Counted from the first letter of the stretch, positions 47,760 to 58,488 are shown. The stretch is DNA of 64,000 bases from Sphingomonas sp. PAMC26645 (GCF_004795835.1 NZ_CP039249.1:1980501-2044500); one strand, 5' to 3'. Notes: generated from the sequence alone by a model not told the origin. Numbers and translations: made by a program.

Positions 47760-50279
47760 TCAGAACTTGACCGAAGCCTCCATGCCGTAGGTGCGCGGCG
47801 CGTTGAAATTGCCGTAGTCGCCCAGCACGTTGTTGACGCTGCCCGATGTGAGGTTGGTCGTCGGAGCGCCCGGCAGGCTGTTCGACGGGTCGCGGCGGAA
47901 CACGTACTGCTTGTCGAACAGGTTGCGGACCCAGGCCGAGATCGTCACCGCGTTGCTGCCGCCGACGTGGATGTTCGCCAAGGCGAGACGCGCGTTGGCG
48001 ATGAACGCGGGGTCGTTCTTAGTCGCGAACTGATCGAAGGTCTGCGTAGCCTGCGAGTAGTTGCCGTCGAGATGGAACTTGAGGTCCATGGCGCCGACCG
48101 GCATCGTGTAGTCGACCGATCCGTTGGCGGCATTGCGCGGCGTGAACACGATGTAGAAGTCCTGATACACGCCGGTCGACGCGATCAGTACGGGCGGGAT
48201 CTTGGTGTAGGTATAGGCATAGCCCGCGGTCAACGTCAGGCCGTCGACCGGCTGCACGGTCAGGTCGGCCTCGATCCCGCGGATCTTGGTGATACCAGGC
48301 GCATTGATCGTCACCAGGTTGTTGAAGCTGCCCGACGCGGTCGTCTGGATCGAGCTGATGTCGACCTGGCTGTTCTTGCGATCCATGATGTAGCCGGCAA
48401 GGTTCAGGCGCGCACGGTGGTTCCAGAAATCGGTCTTCGCGCCGATCTCGTACGACTTCACGTCCTCGGGGTTGAACGTCTGGTAGTTGGACGTCCGCGA
48501 GCTGGCACCGCCGGCACGGTAGCCGGTCGCGTATTTTGCATAGACGTGGACCGTGTCACTGGCGTCATAGGCGAGCGTCGCCATCGGATTGAAGCGGTTC
48601 CAAGTGGCGTCGAGCGGCGCATAGCCGGCGGCGGTCAACTGGTCCTGGGTCGCCGTGTCGTAGTTCAGATTACGCGAGAAATGCAGCACGCCCTGCTTCT
48701 CGTCGCGCGTGTAGCGGCCACCGGCGGTCAGGTGAACGCGGTCGGTCGCGTTCCAGGTGACCTGGCCGTAACCGGCATAGCTCTTCGAATGCACTTCGGA
48801 GGCACGATCGATCGAGCGACAGCCCACGAGCGAGCCGAACCCGCCCGACCCGGTGCAGGGATCGAGCACCGAGATCGTCGTCAGCGCCGAATTGAACGCC
48901 AGCGAGTTCGGCGTCGCCGCGTCGTCGCTGATGTGCTCGTTGAAGTAATACAGCCCGGCGACGTAATCGAACTGGCCGACCGTGCCGACCGCCTGGAATT
49001 CCTGGCTGAACTGGTTCTGGTGGAGGTCGGCGAGGCTGTAGCGGCTGAAGTTGCACGCACTGCCGACGCAGCCAGCGGCAACGACGGGCACGCGGTGATA
49101 GCCGCCGCTATTGTCGTACTGCGTCGCGTTCACGCCGCGCCACGCGGTGATCGAGCGAAGTTCGATCTCGGGGGCGACATCCCAGCGGATATTCGACGTG
49201 AAGCCGTGCGTCTTGTCGATGCTCGGTTGCTGCGGGACGCCGATGTCGGCGACCTTCATCCGGCTGTCGCCATTGACGACGACCTGGCTCGGGAGTGGCT
49301 TCACGCTGCCGGTCAGCGTCGTGTAGTTGGTGCCGGGCAGCGCGCAAGCAGGGGACGCGGATTGCGCACCGGCCTTGCACCCGTTCGGGTTCACGTTGAG
49401 CAACTGGCTGTAGAACGGGCTGTTCGAGTCGTAGCCGTTATCGTAGCTGAAATCGGCGGTCATGCCCGAGATCGGACGGACGCGTGCAGTCGCCTTGAAG
49501 CCGCGGCGATGATAATAGTTGAAGCCGGTCTGGTCCGCGAGCGGGTTCTTGGTGGTCGCGTCCTGATGCTGGATGACGCCGTCGAGCTTCAGCGACACGC
49601 CGTACGTTTCGGGCAGGTCGACATGCAGCGTACCGTTATAGCTACCGTAGTTCGCGATCCCGCCGGTCGCGCTGCCGCCCCATTTGCCGCTCGGGCCCTT
49701 GGTGACGATGCTGAGCGCGCCGCCTTCGGTGTTGCGACCGAACAGCGTGCCCTGCGGGCCCTTGAGGACTTCGATCCGGTCGACGTCGAACAGCGCCGCG
49801 TTCAGGCCGTGCTGGCGGCCGAGATAGACACCGTCGATATAGACGCCGACGCCCTGCTCGCGCGCGGGCTGGTTGGCGTCGAGCGGAACGATGCCGCGGA
49901 TACCGATCGTCAGCGCGGACTGGCGCGCCTCGAACGTCGCGACGCGCAACGACGGCACGGCGCCGTCGGCGAGATCGTACAGGCTCTGGACGTGGCGATC
50001 CGTCAGCGCCTGGCTGCTCAGGACGTTGATCGCGATCGGCGTCTTTTGCAGGTTCGTCTCGCGCTTGGTCGCGGTGACGACGATCTCGCCAAGACCGGTC
50101 TGGTCGGCGGGCTCCGCAGTGGCGGGGGCCGGATCGATCACGGGGTCTGCGGCAGCGGCAGCGGGCGCCGTATCCTTGGCGGCGGTCGGCGCGGGGGCCG
50201 CGAGCACTGGCGACGCGATCGCGACCGTCAGGGCGGCGCCGGCCAGCAGCCGCAAGCGCAGGCTTGCTGAATTCAACAT
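47760..50279 (-). CDS. TonB-dependent outer-membrane receptor
   Basis: 839 aa from the ATG at 50279 (AGGGA 9 nt upstream); the longer frame to 50342 has no support. Signal peptide (LRLRLLAGAALTVAIASPVLA), then an Ala/Pro-rich linker and the TonB-box region GEIVVTATKRETNLQKTPIAINVL. The plug (residues 70-200) has VDRIEVLKGPQGTLFGRNTEGGALSIVTKGP. A 22-strand barrel follows and ends in the aromatic residue F. Conserved barrel strands include VYAKYATGYRAGG and SYEIGAKTDFW. The substrate is not evident, and it is divergent from the phytase-linked receptor. No Pho-box-like repeat was found on its side of the gap. Confidence 0.9.
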   Translation of the reverse strand: MLNSASLRLRLLAGAALTVAIASPVLAAPAPTAAKDTAPAAAAADPVIDPAPATAEPADQTGLGEIVVTATKRETNLQKTPIAINVLSSQALTDRHVQSLYDLADGAVPSLRVATFEARQSALTIGIRGIVPLDANQPAREQGVGVYIDGVYLGRQHGLNAALFDVDRIEVLKGPQGTLFGRNTEGGALSIVTKGPSGKWGGSATGGIANYGSYNGTLHVDLPETYGVSLKLDGVIQHQDATTKNPLADQTGFNYYHRRGFKATARVRPISGMTADFSYDNGYDSNSPFYSQLLNVNPNGCKAGAQSASPACALPGTNYTTLTGSVKPLPSQVVVNGDSRMKVADIGVPQQPSIDKTHGFTSNIRWDVAPEIELRSITAWRGVNATQYDNSGGYHRVPVVAAGCVGSACNFSRYSLADLHQNQFSQEFQAVGTVGQFDYVAGLYYFNEHISDDAATPNSLAFNSALTTISVLDPCTGSGGFGSLVGCRSIDRASEVHSKSYAGYGQVTWNATDRVHLTAGGRYTRDEKQGVLHFSRNLNYDTATQDQLTAAGYAPLDATWNRFNPMATLAYDASDTVHVYAKYATGYRAGGASSRTSNYQTFNPEDVKSYEIGAKTDFWNHRARLNLAGYIMDRKNSQVDISSIQTTASGSFNNLVTINAPGITKIRGIEADLTVQPVDGLTLTAGYAYTYTKIPPVLIASTGVYQDFYIVFTPRNAANGSVDYTMPVGAMDLKFHLDGNYSQATQTFDQFATKNDPAFIANARLALANIHVGGSNAVTISAWVRNLFDKQYVFRRDPSNSLPGAPTTNLTSGSVNNVLGDYGNFNAPRTYGMEASVKF

Positions 50280-50441
50280 CGAGAGTTTCCCTTTTTCGGC
50301 AGTCTTTGCCTTGAAGGGCGCGATAGGCGGCGGTCGTGGCACGTCCGTTACGAATATAAGAATCGCGTGACCGCCGATTTTAACGTTGGTTTAATGTAGG
50401 TTTATCCTCGCGCGTACGTGAGACGATTCCAGATGACGCCG

Positions 50442-50459
50442 CTGTCATGTGAATGTCAT
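50442..50459 (+). promoter_or_regulatory. Pho-box-like site upstream of the receptor-phytase operon
   Basis: CTGTCAT, 4 nt, ATGTCAT (two direct 7-mers at 11-bp spacing; first exact, second 6 of 7) matches the PhoB binding consensus CTGTCAT-N4-CTGTCAT. It lies 85 bp upstream of the receptor start codon. The gene cluster encodes a phytase, so phosphate control makes sense. Confidence 0.75.
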
Positions 50460-50543
50460 GCAAAAGTAACGTCGGTGCCATGCACGGCCGCTACCGCGCC
50501 TCCCAAGCCGGCTGAAGAAGTCGGGACCACCCGGGGGAATACC

Positions 50544-53500
50544 ATGAAATCGAACCTGTCGACCCGCGTCCGCGGTCGCGTCCTCGCGCATGTGCTGCTC
50601 ACCGGCTGCGCGCTGACTTCGCTGACCGCGACCAGCGCCTATGCGCGTCCCGACGCCGCGACCCCGGTCGGCGCGCCGCGTGCGCTCGGGAGCATCACCG
50701 GTACCGTGTCGCAGGCAGGCAGCGGCGACTATCTCGACGGTGCATCGGTCTCGATCCCGACGCTCGAACTGTCGACCGTGGTCGATCGCACCGGGCGGTT
50801 CTCGCTGGTCGGTGTCCCCGCCGGCACGCACGAACTGGTGATCCGCTATGTCGGCTTCCCCGACGCGCATCGGACCGTGACGGTCGCCGATGCCGCCGTG
50901 ACGCTGGATGTTGCGATGACCACCGAAGTCGGCGCGAATCCGGGCGAGGGCGACGAGATCGTCGTCTCCGGTTCGCGCCCGATCGCGGAGTCCGAAGCCG
51001 CCGCGCTTCAGATCCAGCGAACCAGCCCCTCGCTCGTCTCGGTCATCGCCTCCGATTCGATCGGTCGCCTGCCCGATCAGAATATCGCGCAGGCGGTCAG
51101 CCGCCTCCCCGGCGTCGGCGTCCAGCGCGACCAGGGCCAGGCGCGCTACATCACGCTGCGCGGCGCACCGATCAACTGGACCACGCTGTCGATCGACGGC
51201 ATCAACGTCGTCAGCCCCGAAGGTCGCGACGCACGCTTCGATTCGATCCCGTCGGCGATCGCCTCGCAGATCATCGTGCGCAAGGCCGTCACCCCCGACA
51301 TGACCGGCGAGACGATCGCGGGCAACGTCGACATCATCACCCGTTCGGCATTCGATTATCCGGGCATGAAGGTGCAGGCCAAGGGCGGCGTCGGCCATGT
51401 CGAACTCGGCAAGAAGACCGAATATGAGGGTTCGCTCGTCATCTCCGACCGGATCGACACCGGCATCGGCGAGTTCGGCATCGTCTCGTCCGCCAGCCTG
51501 TATCGCCGCGGCATGGTCACAGACAATTTCGAGACGGATTTCGAAGCGGTCGACCGCGATCGCCGCCCCGGTTTCGAGACGCGCAACTGGGCTCGCGAGA
51601 CCGAGAACAAGCTGTATCGCCTGACGCGTAAAAACTACTCGCTGTCGACCCGGCTCGACTGGCGCCCGGCGCCCGGCCACAAGCTGTTCGCGGAATCGAT
51701 CTACTCGGCGTTCCAGGACGACGAACAGCGTAACAACTACATCTTCGACCTCGACGACCAGCAGTCGCGCACGCCCAACGGCACCGCCGCCTGCACCGTC
51801 AACGCACGACCCGCGACGGGCACGACCGGCTATGCCGACGTCTGCACCGGCAACACGCCGCTGCTCGGCACGGTCTACGGAATCGATCTCAACTCGAACT
51901 TTACGGTACGCAAATACAAGCAGTCGGTGTTCACCAACACGATCGGCGGCGATCACGAATTGGGCGCCTGGAACGTGAAATGGCGCGGTAATTTCACGCG
52001 TTCGATCGACGACCGGTCGCAGCCTGCACAGCTGAACTATGACAGCCCGTCGTTCGGCACCAACGGCGCGAACGCCGCCAACCGCCTGACGGTAGGTTAT
52101 GACCTGACCGACCCACAGCTCGCCAAGGTCCAGCTGTTCCGCACGATCCGCAACCCCGACGGCACCTTCTCGCGCGGCGCGCAGGTCACGGCGATCGAAG
52201 ACTTCCCGCGCACCCTCGCACGCCTGCGGTCGCTGAAGGCGCAGGACGTGACCGAAGCCTATACCGCCAAGCTCGACATCAGCCGCGAAGCCTCGGTGTT
52301 CGGCGCGCAGACGGTGTTCGCGGCCGGTCTCCGCTACGACGATCGTACCAAGACCGCGAACGAGTATCTGCTCGAGCTGAGCACGCCGGCCCAGTTCGCC
52401 GCGGCCGGCATTCCAACCGGGTACGCGGCAATCGCCAAGCCGGGCGGGTTCCAGGGCGAGATCCCGCTCGGCTATACCTTCCAGTATTTCGATCGGGACA
52501 AGATCCTGGCGCTGGTCGATCAAGCCAAGGCGGTCAGCCCGTTCGTGTCCACCGACGCCAATTTCTACGATGTCGGCGAGAAGGTCTATTCCGCTTACGC
52601 GATGGCGACGACCACCACCAACTGGGGCAGCGTCATCGGTGGCGCGCGCGTCGAGCATATCCGCAACGACGCTCGTGCGTTCTCGTCGCTCGGCCTGATC
52701 GACGTGAAATCGAGTCAGACTTTGGTCTACCCCAGCCTCCACGTGAACTGGGACGTCAATGATCGGATGAAGGCGCGGCTGTCGTTCAACACCGGCGCCG
52801 CACGTCCCGACTACGATCAGTTGCGCCCCAATCTCAGCATCAACGACGCGAACGCGACCATCTCCGGCGGTAACCCCGACGCGAAGCCCGAAAAGGCCAA
52901 GGGCGTCGATCTCTATGTCGAATATTACACGATGCCGCGCGGCTTCCTGTCGATCGGCGCGTACTACAAGGACGTCACCGATGTCCTGTTCGACTCGACC
53001 CGGACCTACGGCCAGACCAACCTGAACGCTGCCGGCGTCGATCGGTCGGGCTATGTCTACTCGACCATCATCAACGGCGGCAAAGGCTATATCATGGGGA
53101 TCGAGGGCGCGATCCAGCAGCAGCTCGACCCCTTCACCGCCGATCTCGGCCTGCCAGACTGGATGGGCGGCTTCGGCGTCCAGCTCAACGCGACGATCAA
53201 CAAGAGCCGCGCCGATACGCCGGCAACCGGCGCGATCCCTTCGCGGAAAGTTCGCCTGCCCGGCGCATCGGATGCGATCTACAATCTGATCGCCTATTAT
53301 GAGAAATACGGCTTCTCGGCCCGCGTTTCCTATCAGAACCGGTCGGCGTGGCTCGATGCGATCGGCGCGGAGGACACGATCGGTGGCGTCGTCCGCGGAG
53401 TCGATGGCGGCGATTTCTACTGGGCCAAGGACAACGAACTCGACGCGTCCGTCCGCTACGCGATCAACGGCAATGTCGAGATCTACGGCGATTTCGCCAA

Positions 53501-53606
53501 CCTGCTGAACGGTCCGGGCCGTCGCTATGTCGGATCTTCGGCCTACACGATCGAGCACGAGACGTTCGGCCGGCGTTGCACCGGCGGCGTGCGGGTGACG
53601 TTCTGA
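50544..53606 (+). CDS. TonB-dependent receptor with carboxypeptidase-regulatory-like N-terminal domain, phytase-linked
   Basis: 1,020 aa from the ATG at 50544 (GGGGGAATACC upstream). Signal peptide (RVLAHVLLTGCALTSLTATSAYA), then a CarboxypepD_reg-like domain at about 47-130 (GSITGTVSQAGSGDYLDGASVSIPTLELSTVVDRTGRFSLVGVPAGTHELVIRYVGF). The plug contains IASDSIGRLPDQNIAQAVSRLPGVGVQRDQGQARYITLRGAP, characteristic of the large sphingomonad/Caulobacter receptor group, and a barrel ending in F. The stop overlaps the phytase start by ATGA, and a Pho-box-like site precedes it. It probably imports phytate or a product of its hydrolysis across the outer membrane. Confidence 0.9.
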   Translation: MKSNLSTRVRGRVLAHVLLTGCALTSLTATSAYARPDAATPVGAPRALGSITGTVSQAGSGDYLDGASVSIPTLELSTVVDRTGRFSLVGVPAGTHELVIRYVGFPDAHRTVTVADAAVTLDVAMTTEVGANPGEGDEIVVSGSRPIAESEAAALQIQRTSPSLVSVIASDSIGRLPDQNIAQAVSRLPGVGVQRDQGQARYITLRGAPINWTTLSIDGINVVSPEGRDARFDSIPSAIASQIIVRKAVTPDMTGETIAGNVDIITRSAFDYPGMKVQAKGGVGHVELGKKTEYEGSLVISDRIDTGIGEFGIVSSASLYRRGMVTDNFETDFEAVDRDRRPGFETRNWARETENKLYRLTRKNYSLSTRLDWRPAPGHKLFAESIYSAFQDDEQRNNYIFDLDDQQSRTPNGTAACTVNARPATGTTGYADVCTGNTPLLGTVYGIDLNSNFTVRKYKQSVFTNTIGGDHELGAWNVKWRGNFTRSIDDRSQPAQLNYDSPSFGTNGANAANRLTVGYDLTDPQLAKVQLFRTIRNPDGTFSRGAQVTAIEDFPRTLARLRSLKAQDVTEAYTAKLDISREASVFGAQTVFAAGLRYDDRTKTANEYLLELSTPAQFAAAGIPTGYAAIAKPGGFQGEIPLGYTFQYFDRDKILALVDQAKAVSPFVSTDANFYDVGEKVYSAYAMATTTTNWGSVIGGARVEHIRNDARAFSSLGLIDVKSSQTLVYPSLHVNWDVNDRMKARLSFNTGAARPDYDQLRPNLSINDANATISGGNPDAKPEKAKGVDLYVEYYTMPRGFLSIGAYYKDVTDVLFDSTRTYGQTNLNAAGVDRSGYVYSTIINGGKGYIMGIEGAIQQQLDPFTADLGLPDWMGGFGVQLNATINKSRADTPATGAIPSRKVRLPGASDAIYNLIAYYEKYGFSARVSYQNRSAWLDAIGAEDTIGGVVRGVDGGDFYWAKDNELDASVRYAINGNVEIYGDFANLLNGPGRRYVGSSAYTIEHETFGRRCTGGVRVTF

Positions 53607-54628
53607 TGCGCATGCTGCCCTTCATCGCGGTGTTGCTGGCGGGATGCGCGACGACCTCGACTCCGATGGCGGTCGAGGCGCCGACAGTCGCGGCGACCGC
53701 CGAGACCGACCCGGTCGACACCGCCGCCGATGCCGCGGACGATCCCGCGATCTGGCGCAACGCGAGCGATCCGGCGAAGAGCCTCGTCATCGGCACCGAC
53801 AAGAAAGCCGGCATCCACGTCTACAGCCTGACCGGCAAGCGCCTCAGCTTCACCCCCGCCGCGCGGCTCAACAACGTCGACCTGCGCGATCTCGGGACGC
53901 GCGTGATCGCCGCGGCCAGCGACCGGGCTGACATCGCCACCGCGCACGTCTCGCTGTTCACGCTCGACACGGCGGCGGCGAAGCTCATCCCGCTCGACCG
54001 CTTTCCGGTAGGTCCGGGCGAGGCCTACGGCATGTGCCTCTGGACCCGCGCGCGCGACCACGCGCTGTTCGGCTTCGTCGTGCTCAAGGACGGCCGCATC
54101 GACCAGGTCGCGATCGACCTGTCCGGCGCATCGCCCAAGGTCACGACGGTCCGCTCGATGAAACTCGGCACCCAGTCCGAAGGCTGCGTCGTCGACGATC
54201 GCACCGGGCAGCTCTACGTCGCCGAGGAGGACGTCGGTCTCTGGCGGTTCGATGCCGACCCATCCGCGCCGGTCACGGCAACCGCGATCGCCAAGGTCGA
54301 CGGCAAGACGCTGGTCGCCGACGCGGAGGGTCTCGCGCTCGCCCCGTCGGGCAGGAACGGCGGCTATCTCGTCGTTTCGAGCCAGGGCGACAACGCCTAC
54401 ACGCTCTACCGTCTGCCGGGCGTCACCTATGCCGGGCGTTTCCGCATCGGCGGAGGCGCAATCGACGGCACTAGCGATACCGACGGGATCGAACTGATGC
54501 TCGGCAACTTCGGCCCCGCCTACCCCCAGGGCCTGTTCGTCGCACAGGACGGCGACAACGCCCCGGCCACGCAGAACTTCAAATACGTCAGCTGGGCCGG
54601 CGTGAAGCGCGCACTGAAACTGCGCTGA
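53606..54628 (+). CDS. Beta-propeller phytase (3-phytase), putative lipoprotein
   Basis: 340 aa. The N-terminus MRMLPFIAVLLAGCATTSTP is a lipoprotein signal (lipobox LAGC, C14). DAADDPAIWRNASDPAKSLVIGTDKKAGIHVYSLTGK is the phytase signature (DDPAIW), and RLNNVDLR, EAYGMCLW and GTQSEGCVVDDRTGQLYVAEEDVGLWRFDAD complete the six-bladed Ca-dependent propeller. It hydrolyses phytate to lower inositol phosphates and phosphate. It overlaps the receptor gene (53604-53606). With the Pho-box-like site this forms a phosphate-scavenging unit. Confidence 0.95.
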   Translation: MRMLPFIAVLLAGCATTSTPMAVEAPTVAATAETDPVDTAADAADDPAIWRNASDPAKSLVIGTDKKAGIHVYSLTGKRLSFTPAARLNNVDLRDLGTRVIAAASDRADIATAHVSLFTLDTAAAKLIPLDRFPVGPGEAYGMCLWTRARDHALFGFVVLKDGRIDQVAIDLSGASPKVTTVRSMKLGTQSEGCVVDDRTGQLYVAEEDVGLWRFDADPSAPVTATAIAKVDGKTLVADAEGLALAPSGRNGGYLVVSSQGDNAYTLYRLPGVTYAGRFRIGGGAIDGTSDTDGIELMLGNFGPAYPQGLFVAQDGDNAPATQNFKYVSWAGVKRALKLR

Positions 54629-54631
54629 TCC

Positions 54632-55969
54632 TTACGACGGCGCGCCGTCGCAATAGGCCGCGACCATCGTGCGAATGTCGACCCGCGCCTTGAGGCGAGC
54701 GGCGAGCAGGGCGGTGCCGCTGATCTTGCGTTGGACGAACAGCGTGTCGATCGGCGGCAGGTGCCAGGTATCGCGGTCGCGCGCGATCTCGGTACCCTGT
54801 TCGCGCAGCACGCCGACGAACGCGCGGTCGCCGAAGTCGAACGGGCCGGGTTTGGCAAGTTCGGCGAGGATGACATCGACCATCCGATCGATCAGTGCAC
54901 GGTGCTGGAGAACGGCCGCCTCGCCGAGGAACCCGGCGGCGATTGCGGCTTCGCGTACCGCGTCACGGTCGCCGGCGAGGGCAGCGGTGAGCAGGCGGCG
55001 ATAGCCTTCGCCGGTTTCGGCAGGGAGGGGGCGGGCGGCGCCGAAATCGAGCAGGACGAGCTTTTCCGTCTCGGGCTGCCAGCGGTAGTTGGCGAAGTTC
55101 GGATCGGTCTGCATCAGCCGCCAGTCGAACAGTTCGCGCAGCACGAGCGAGATCAGGTCGTGCATCACCTGGTCGCGAACGTCCTGTGGCGCGGTCTCCA
55201 GCGTCTCGACGGGCACGCCGGTGACGAAGCTCATCGCAAGAACGCGGGGCGTGGTCAGCTCGGAATAGAGCGCGGGCACGACGAACTGCGTCTGCTCCGC
55301 GAGCAGTTCGCCGTAGCGCGCGAGCATCTGCGCCTCGCGTAGGTAATCGGCCTCCTCGTGAAGCTGCTTCTTCGCCTCGTCGAGCAACGGCGCGATGTCG
55401 AGCGACTTGGGGAGCATGCCCGACACGCGCAGCAGCGTCGCGACGTTGTCGACGTCTGCGTCGATGCTCTCCTTCACGCCGGGATACTGGACCTTGATCG
55501 CCAGCTCTGTTCCATTGGGCAGGCGCGCGCGGTGGACCTGGCCGATCGAGGCGGCGGCGACGGGGTGCGCCTGGAAATGTGCGAATTTGCGGCGCCAGTC
55601 CTTGCCCCATTCGGCAGCAAGCACGCGGTCGAGCTGCTGCGGGGGCATGTGGTTCGCGTTGTTGCGCAGGCGCGCGAGGATGGTGGCGAGTTCGGGCGGG
55701 AGCATGTCGCCCGCGTCCATCGAGATCATTTGCCCCAGCTTCATCGCGGCGCCGCGGAGGTGCGAGAGCTGGTCGGCGACGCGCGTGGCGTTGGCGGGGG
55801 TCAGGAGGAGGTCGCCGATCTTGGGGCGCTCTCCGTTGGCGAGGCGGCGGGCGCCTTCTGCGACGACTCCACCGGCAACGCCGCCAGCGAGCTTGCCGAA
55901 GACGCCGAGACGGGCGAGGCGGCCGCTTGGGATCGCGCGTCCGGCGCTGTTGCCGCTGTCTTCGGTCAC
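54632..55969 (-). CDS. ABC1/UbiB-family atypical kinase
   Basis: 445 aa. The family's KxGQ motif is in LRGAAMKLGQMISM (K77-Q80). AAASIGQVHRARL is the Ala-rich loop replacing the P-loop, AIKVQYPG has the ATP Lys, MQTDPNFANYRW the catalytic-loop equivalent and LLDFGAAR the DFG. ABC1/UbiB proteins bind ATP and support ubiquinone synthesis or lipid traffic at membranes; no C-terminal transmembrane pair is seen. This is a stand-alone copy, not next to ubiE or ubiJ, so it may not be the main UbiB. The 3' codons overlap a short palindrome (54635-54650). Confidence 0.85.
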   Translation of the reverse strand: MTEDSGNSAGRAIPSGRLARLGVFGKLAGGVAGGVVAEGARRLANGERPKIGDLLLTPANATRVADQLSHLRGAAMKLGQMISMDAGDMLPPELATILARLRNNANHMPPQQLDRVLAAEWGKDWRRKFAHFQAHPVAAASIGQVHRARLPNGTELAIKVQYPGVKESIDADVDNVATLLRVSGMLPKSLDIAPLLDEAKKQLHEEADYLREAQMLARYGELLAEQTQFVVPALYSELTTPRVLAMSFVTGVPVETLETAPQDVRDQVMHDLISLVLRELFDWRLMQTDPNFANYRWQPETEKLVLLDFGAARPLPAETGEGYRRLLTAALAGDRDAVREAAIAAGFLGEAAVLQHRALIDRMVDVILAELAKPGPFDFGDRAFVGVLREQGTEIARDRDTWHLPPIDTLFVQRKISGTALLAARLKARVDIRTMVAAYCDGAPS

Positions 55970-56069
55970 GGGTGTTCCTTGGGTTCTTCGGGAGAGCTCT
56001 CAGGAGAGATATGGGTGGCGGTCACGGTCGATCAATCCGAGCCCACCCTCGAAGTTAACCAAGGCTACC

Positions 56070-56128
56070 CTTGTTCTCCCGCGAAGGCGGAAGTCCAGTC
56101 TGGGTCCCCGCCTTCGCGGGGAAACAAG
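56070..56128. repeat. Paired palindrome, repeat family B
   Basis: CTTGTTCTCCCGCGAAGGCG and its inverted partner CGCCTTCGCGGGGAAACAAG, 59 bp. It lies in the 500-bp gap between the ABC1 kinase gene and glnA. Nearly identical to the copy at 58941. Confidence 0.85.
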
Positions 56129-56161
56129 CTTGGCGCCGATGCACTTCGGCCTACACCCCAT

Positions 56162-56257
56162 CGTCATCCCCGCGCAGGCGGGGATCCATAAACTCGACCG
56201 CTGGCGCTTATATCGCGCTGTCAGCCAGTATGGGTTCCCGCCTTCGCGGGAATGACG
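56162..56257. repeat. Paired palindrome, repeat family B (second copy in the same gap)
   Basis: CGTCATCCCCGCGCAGGCGG...TCC at the left and TTCCCGCCTTCGCGGGAATGACG at the right are inverted. The intervening DNA carries no gene. It follows the 56070 copy by 33 bp in the same orientation. Confidence 0.8.
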
Positions 56258-56332
56258 GGAGGGGCACTGTTCCGATCTCCCTCCCGTCTGAACTTGCCAG
56301 GACGAAGAGAAGGGATCTCGTTTGGCCTGACA

Positions 56333-56365
56333 GAAAAAGGGCGCCCGGATTGCTCCGCGCGCCCT
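56333..56365 (-). terminator. Intrinsic terminator of the glnB-glnA transcript
   Basis: On the minus strand AGGGCGC...GCGCCCT forms a stem followed by TTTTTCTG. It lies about 105 nt beyond the glnA stop codon. Confidence 0.75.
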
Positions 56366-56470
56366 CTTCCAATTCAGCGACGTGGCAAAGCCACGCCGTC
56401 GGTCGTCGCTACACGACGCCGGCCGACAGCGGATATCCACTGCGCGGATCGGCGCGAGCGTGGTCGCGCC

Positions 56471-57883
56471 TTATCCGCTGTAGTACATGTCATACTCGAC
56501 CGGGCTAGGCGTCATCTCCCAACGCGCAACCTCGGCGTACTTGATCTCGACATAGCTCTCGATCTGATCCTTCGAGAACACGTCGCCCTTCAGCAGGAAG
56601 TCGTGATCCGCCAGCAGGCACTCGAGCGCCTCGCGGAGCGAACCCGCGACGGTCGGGACCTGCGCGAGCTCTGCCGGCGGCAGGTCGTACAGGTTCTTGT
56701 CCATCGCTTCACCCGGATGGATCTTGTTGAGGATGCCGTCCATGCCGGCCATCATCAGCGCCGCATAAGCGAGATACGGGTTGGCCAGCGCATCCGGGAA
56801 GCGCACTTCGACGCGCTTCGCCTTGGGGCCGGTGCCGTACGGAATGCGGCACGATGCCGAGCGGTTGCGCGCCGAATAGGCGAGCAGCACCGGTGCTTCG
56901 TAACCGGGGACGAGGCGCTTGTAGCTGTTGGTCGACGGGTTGGTGAACGCGTTGACCGCCTTGGCGTGCTTGATGATGCCGCCGATGAAATACAGGCACA
57001 TGTCGCTGAGGCCCGCATAGCCGTTGCCAGCGAACAGCGGGGTCTTGCCTTCCCAGATCGAGAAGTGCGTGTGCATCCCCGAACCATTGTCCTCCTTGAT
57101 CGGCTTCGGCATGAAGGTCGCCGTCTTGCCGTACGCATGCGCGACCTGGTGGACGACATACTTGTAGATCTGCATGCGATCCGCGGTCTGCGTCAGCGTG
57201 CCGAAGGTCAGGCCCAGCTCATGCTGTGCGGCCGCGACTTCGTGGTGATGCTTGTCGCAGGGCAGGCCCATCTCGATCATCGTCGAGACCATCTCGCCGC
57301 GGATATCGACGGCGCTGTCGACCGGTGCGACCGGGAAGTAGCCGCCCTTGGCGCGCGGACGGTGGCCGAGGTTGCCGCCCTCGTACTCGCGACCCGAATT
57401 GCCCGGCAGCTCGATGTCGTCGATCTTGTAGTAGCTGGTCGAATAGCTGTTCTCGAAGCGGACGTCGTCGAACATGAAGAATTCGGCTTCGGGGCCGACA
57501 TACACGGTGTCGCCGACGCCGGTGGTCAGCAGATACGCCTCGGCGCGCTTGGCGGTCGAGCGCGGATCGCGGGCGTACAGCTCGCCGGTCGACGGATCGC
57601 TGATGTCGCAGATCAGGATCATCATCGGCGTCGCCGAGAACGGATCGACATAGACCGCGTCGAGATCGGGCTTGAGCGTCATGTCGCTCTCGTTGATCGC
57701 CTTCCAGCCTTCGATCGACGAGCCGTCGAACATCAGGCCGTCGGTCAGCTCGTCTTCGCCGATCAGGCTCGCGACCATCGTCAGATGCTGCCACTTGCCC
57801 TTGGGATCGGTGAACCGCAGATCGACCCACTCGATCTCCTGGTCCTTGATCATATTGAGAACGTCGGAGGCCGAATTCGCCAT
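56471..57883 (-). CDS. glnA: Type I glutamine synthetase
   Basis: 470 aa from the ATG at 57883, the standard class Ib length. [70 protein letters not shown] and the adenylylation site in [12 protein letters not shown] (Tyr near 397) are all in place. It makes Gln from Glu, NH4+ and ATP, and its activity is set by GlnE on that Tyr. It follows glnB (gap 143 nt) under the same transcript, which has a sigma-54 type promoter. A terminator lies downstream. Confidence 0.97.
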   Translation of the reverse strand: MANSASDVLNMIKDQEIEWVDLRFTDPKGKWQHLTMVASLIGEDELTDGLMFDGSSIEGWKAINESDMTLKPDLDAVYVDPFSATPMMILICDISDPSTGELYARDPRSTAKRAEAYLLTTGVGDTVYVGPEAEFFMFDDVRFENSYSTSYYKIDDIELPGNSGREYEGGNLGHRPRAKGGYFPVAPVDSAVDIRGEMVSTMIEMGLPCDKHHHEVAAAQHELGLTFGTLTQTADRMQIYKYVVHQVAHAYGKTATFMPKPIKEDNGSGMHTHFSIWEGKTPLFAGNGYAGLSDMCLYFIGGIIKHAKAVNAFTNPSTNSYKRLVPGYEAPVLLAYSARNRSASCRIPYGTGPKAKRVEVRFPDALANPYLAYAALMMAGMDGILNKIHPGEAMDKNLYDLPPAELAQVPTVAGSLREALECLLADHDFLLKGDVFSKDQIESYVEIKYAEVARWEMTPSPVEYDMYYSG

Positions 57884-58026
57884 GATGCTTGCCCTTCGTT
57901 TTGAGACTTCCGCCGCTTCATGCGGGGAATCTAATTGCGGTATGGAACGGGATTTCCACACAATGTTGCGTCGCGTCAAATGACGATGTCGTCACTCGTC
58001 GTCAACGCAATATGCGTGGGTAAGAA

Positions 58027-58488
<462 letters not shown>

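Noticed and set aside
50280..50441. Pho box for the left TonB receptor (47760-50279)
   Set aside because: I saw no tandem TGTCAT-type repeats facing the minus strand; only the right-hand operon has them.
50445..53558. 1,037-aa open frame antisense to the phytase-linked receptor
   Set aside because: High-GC third positions leave the complementary strand open. The composition is Arg/Asp/Val-rich with no signal peptide or family motif, and the plus-strand receptor is certain.
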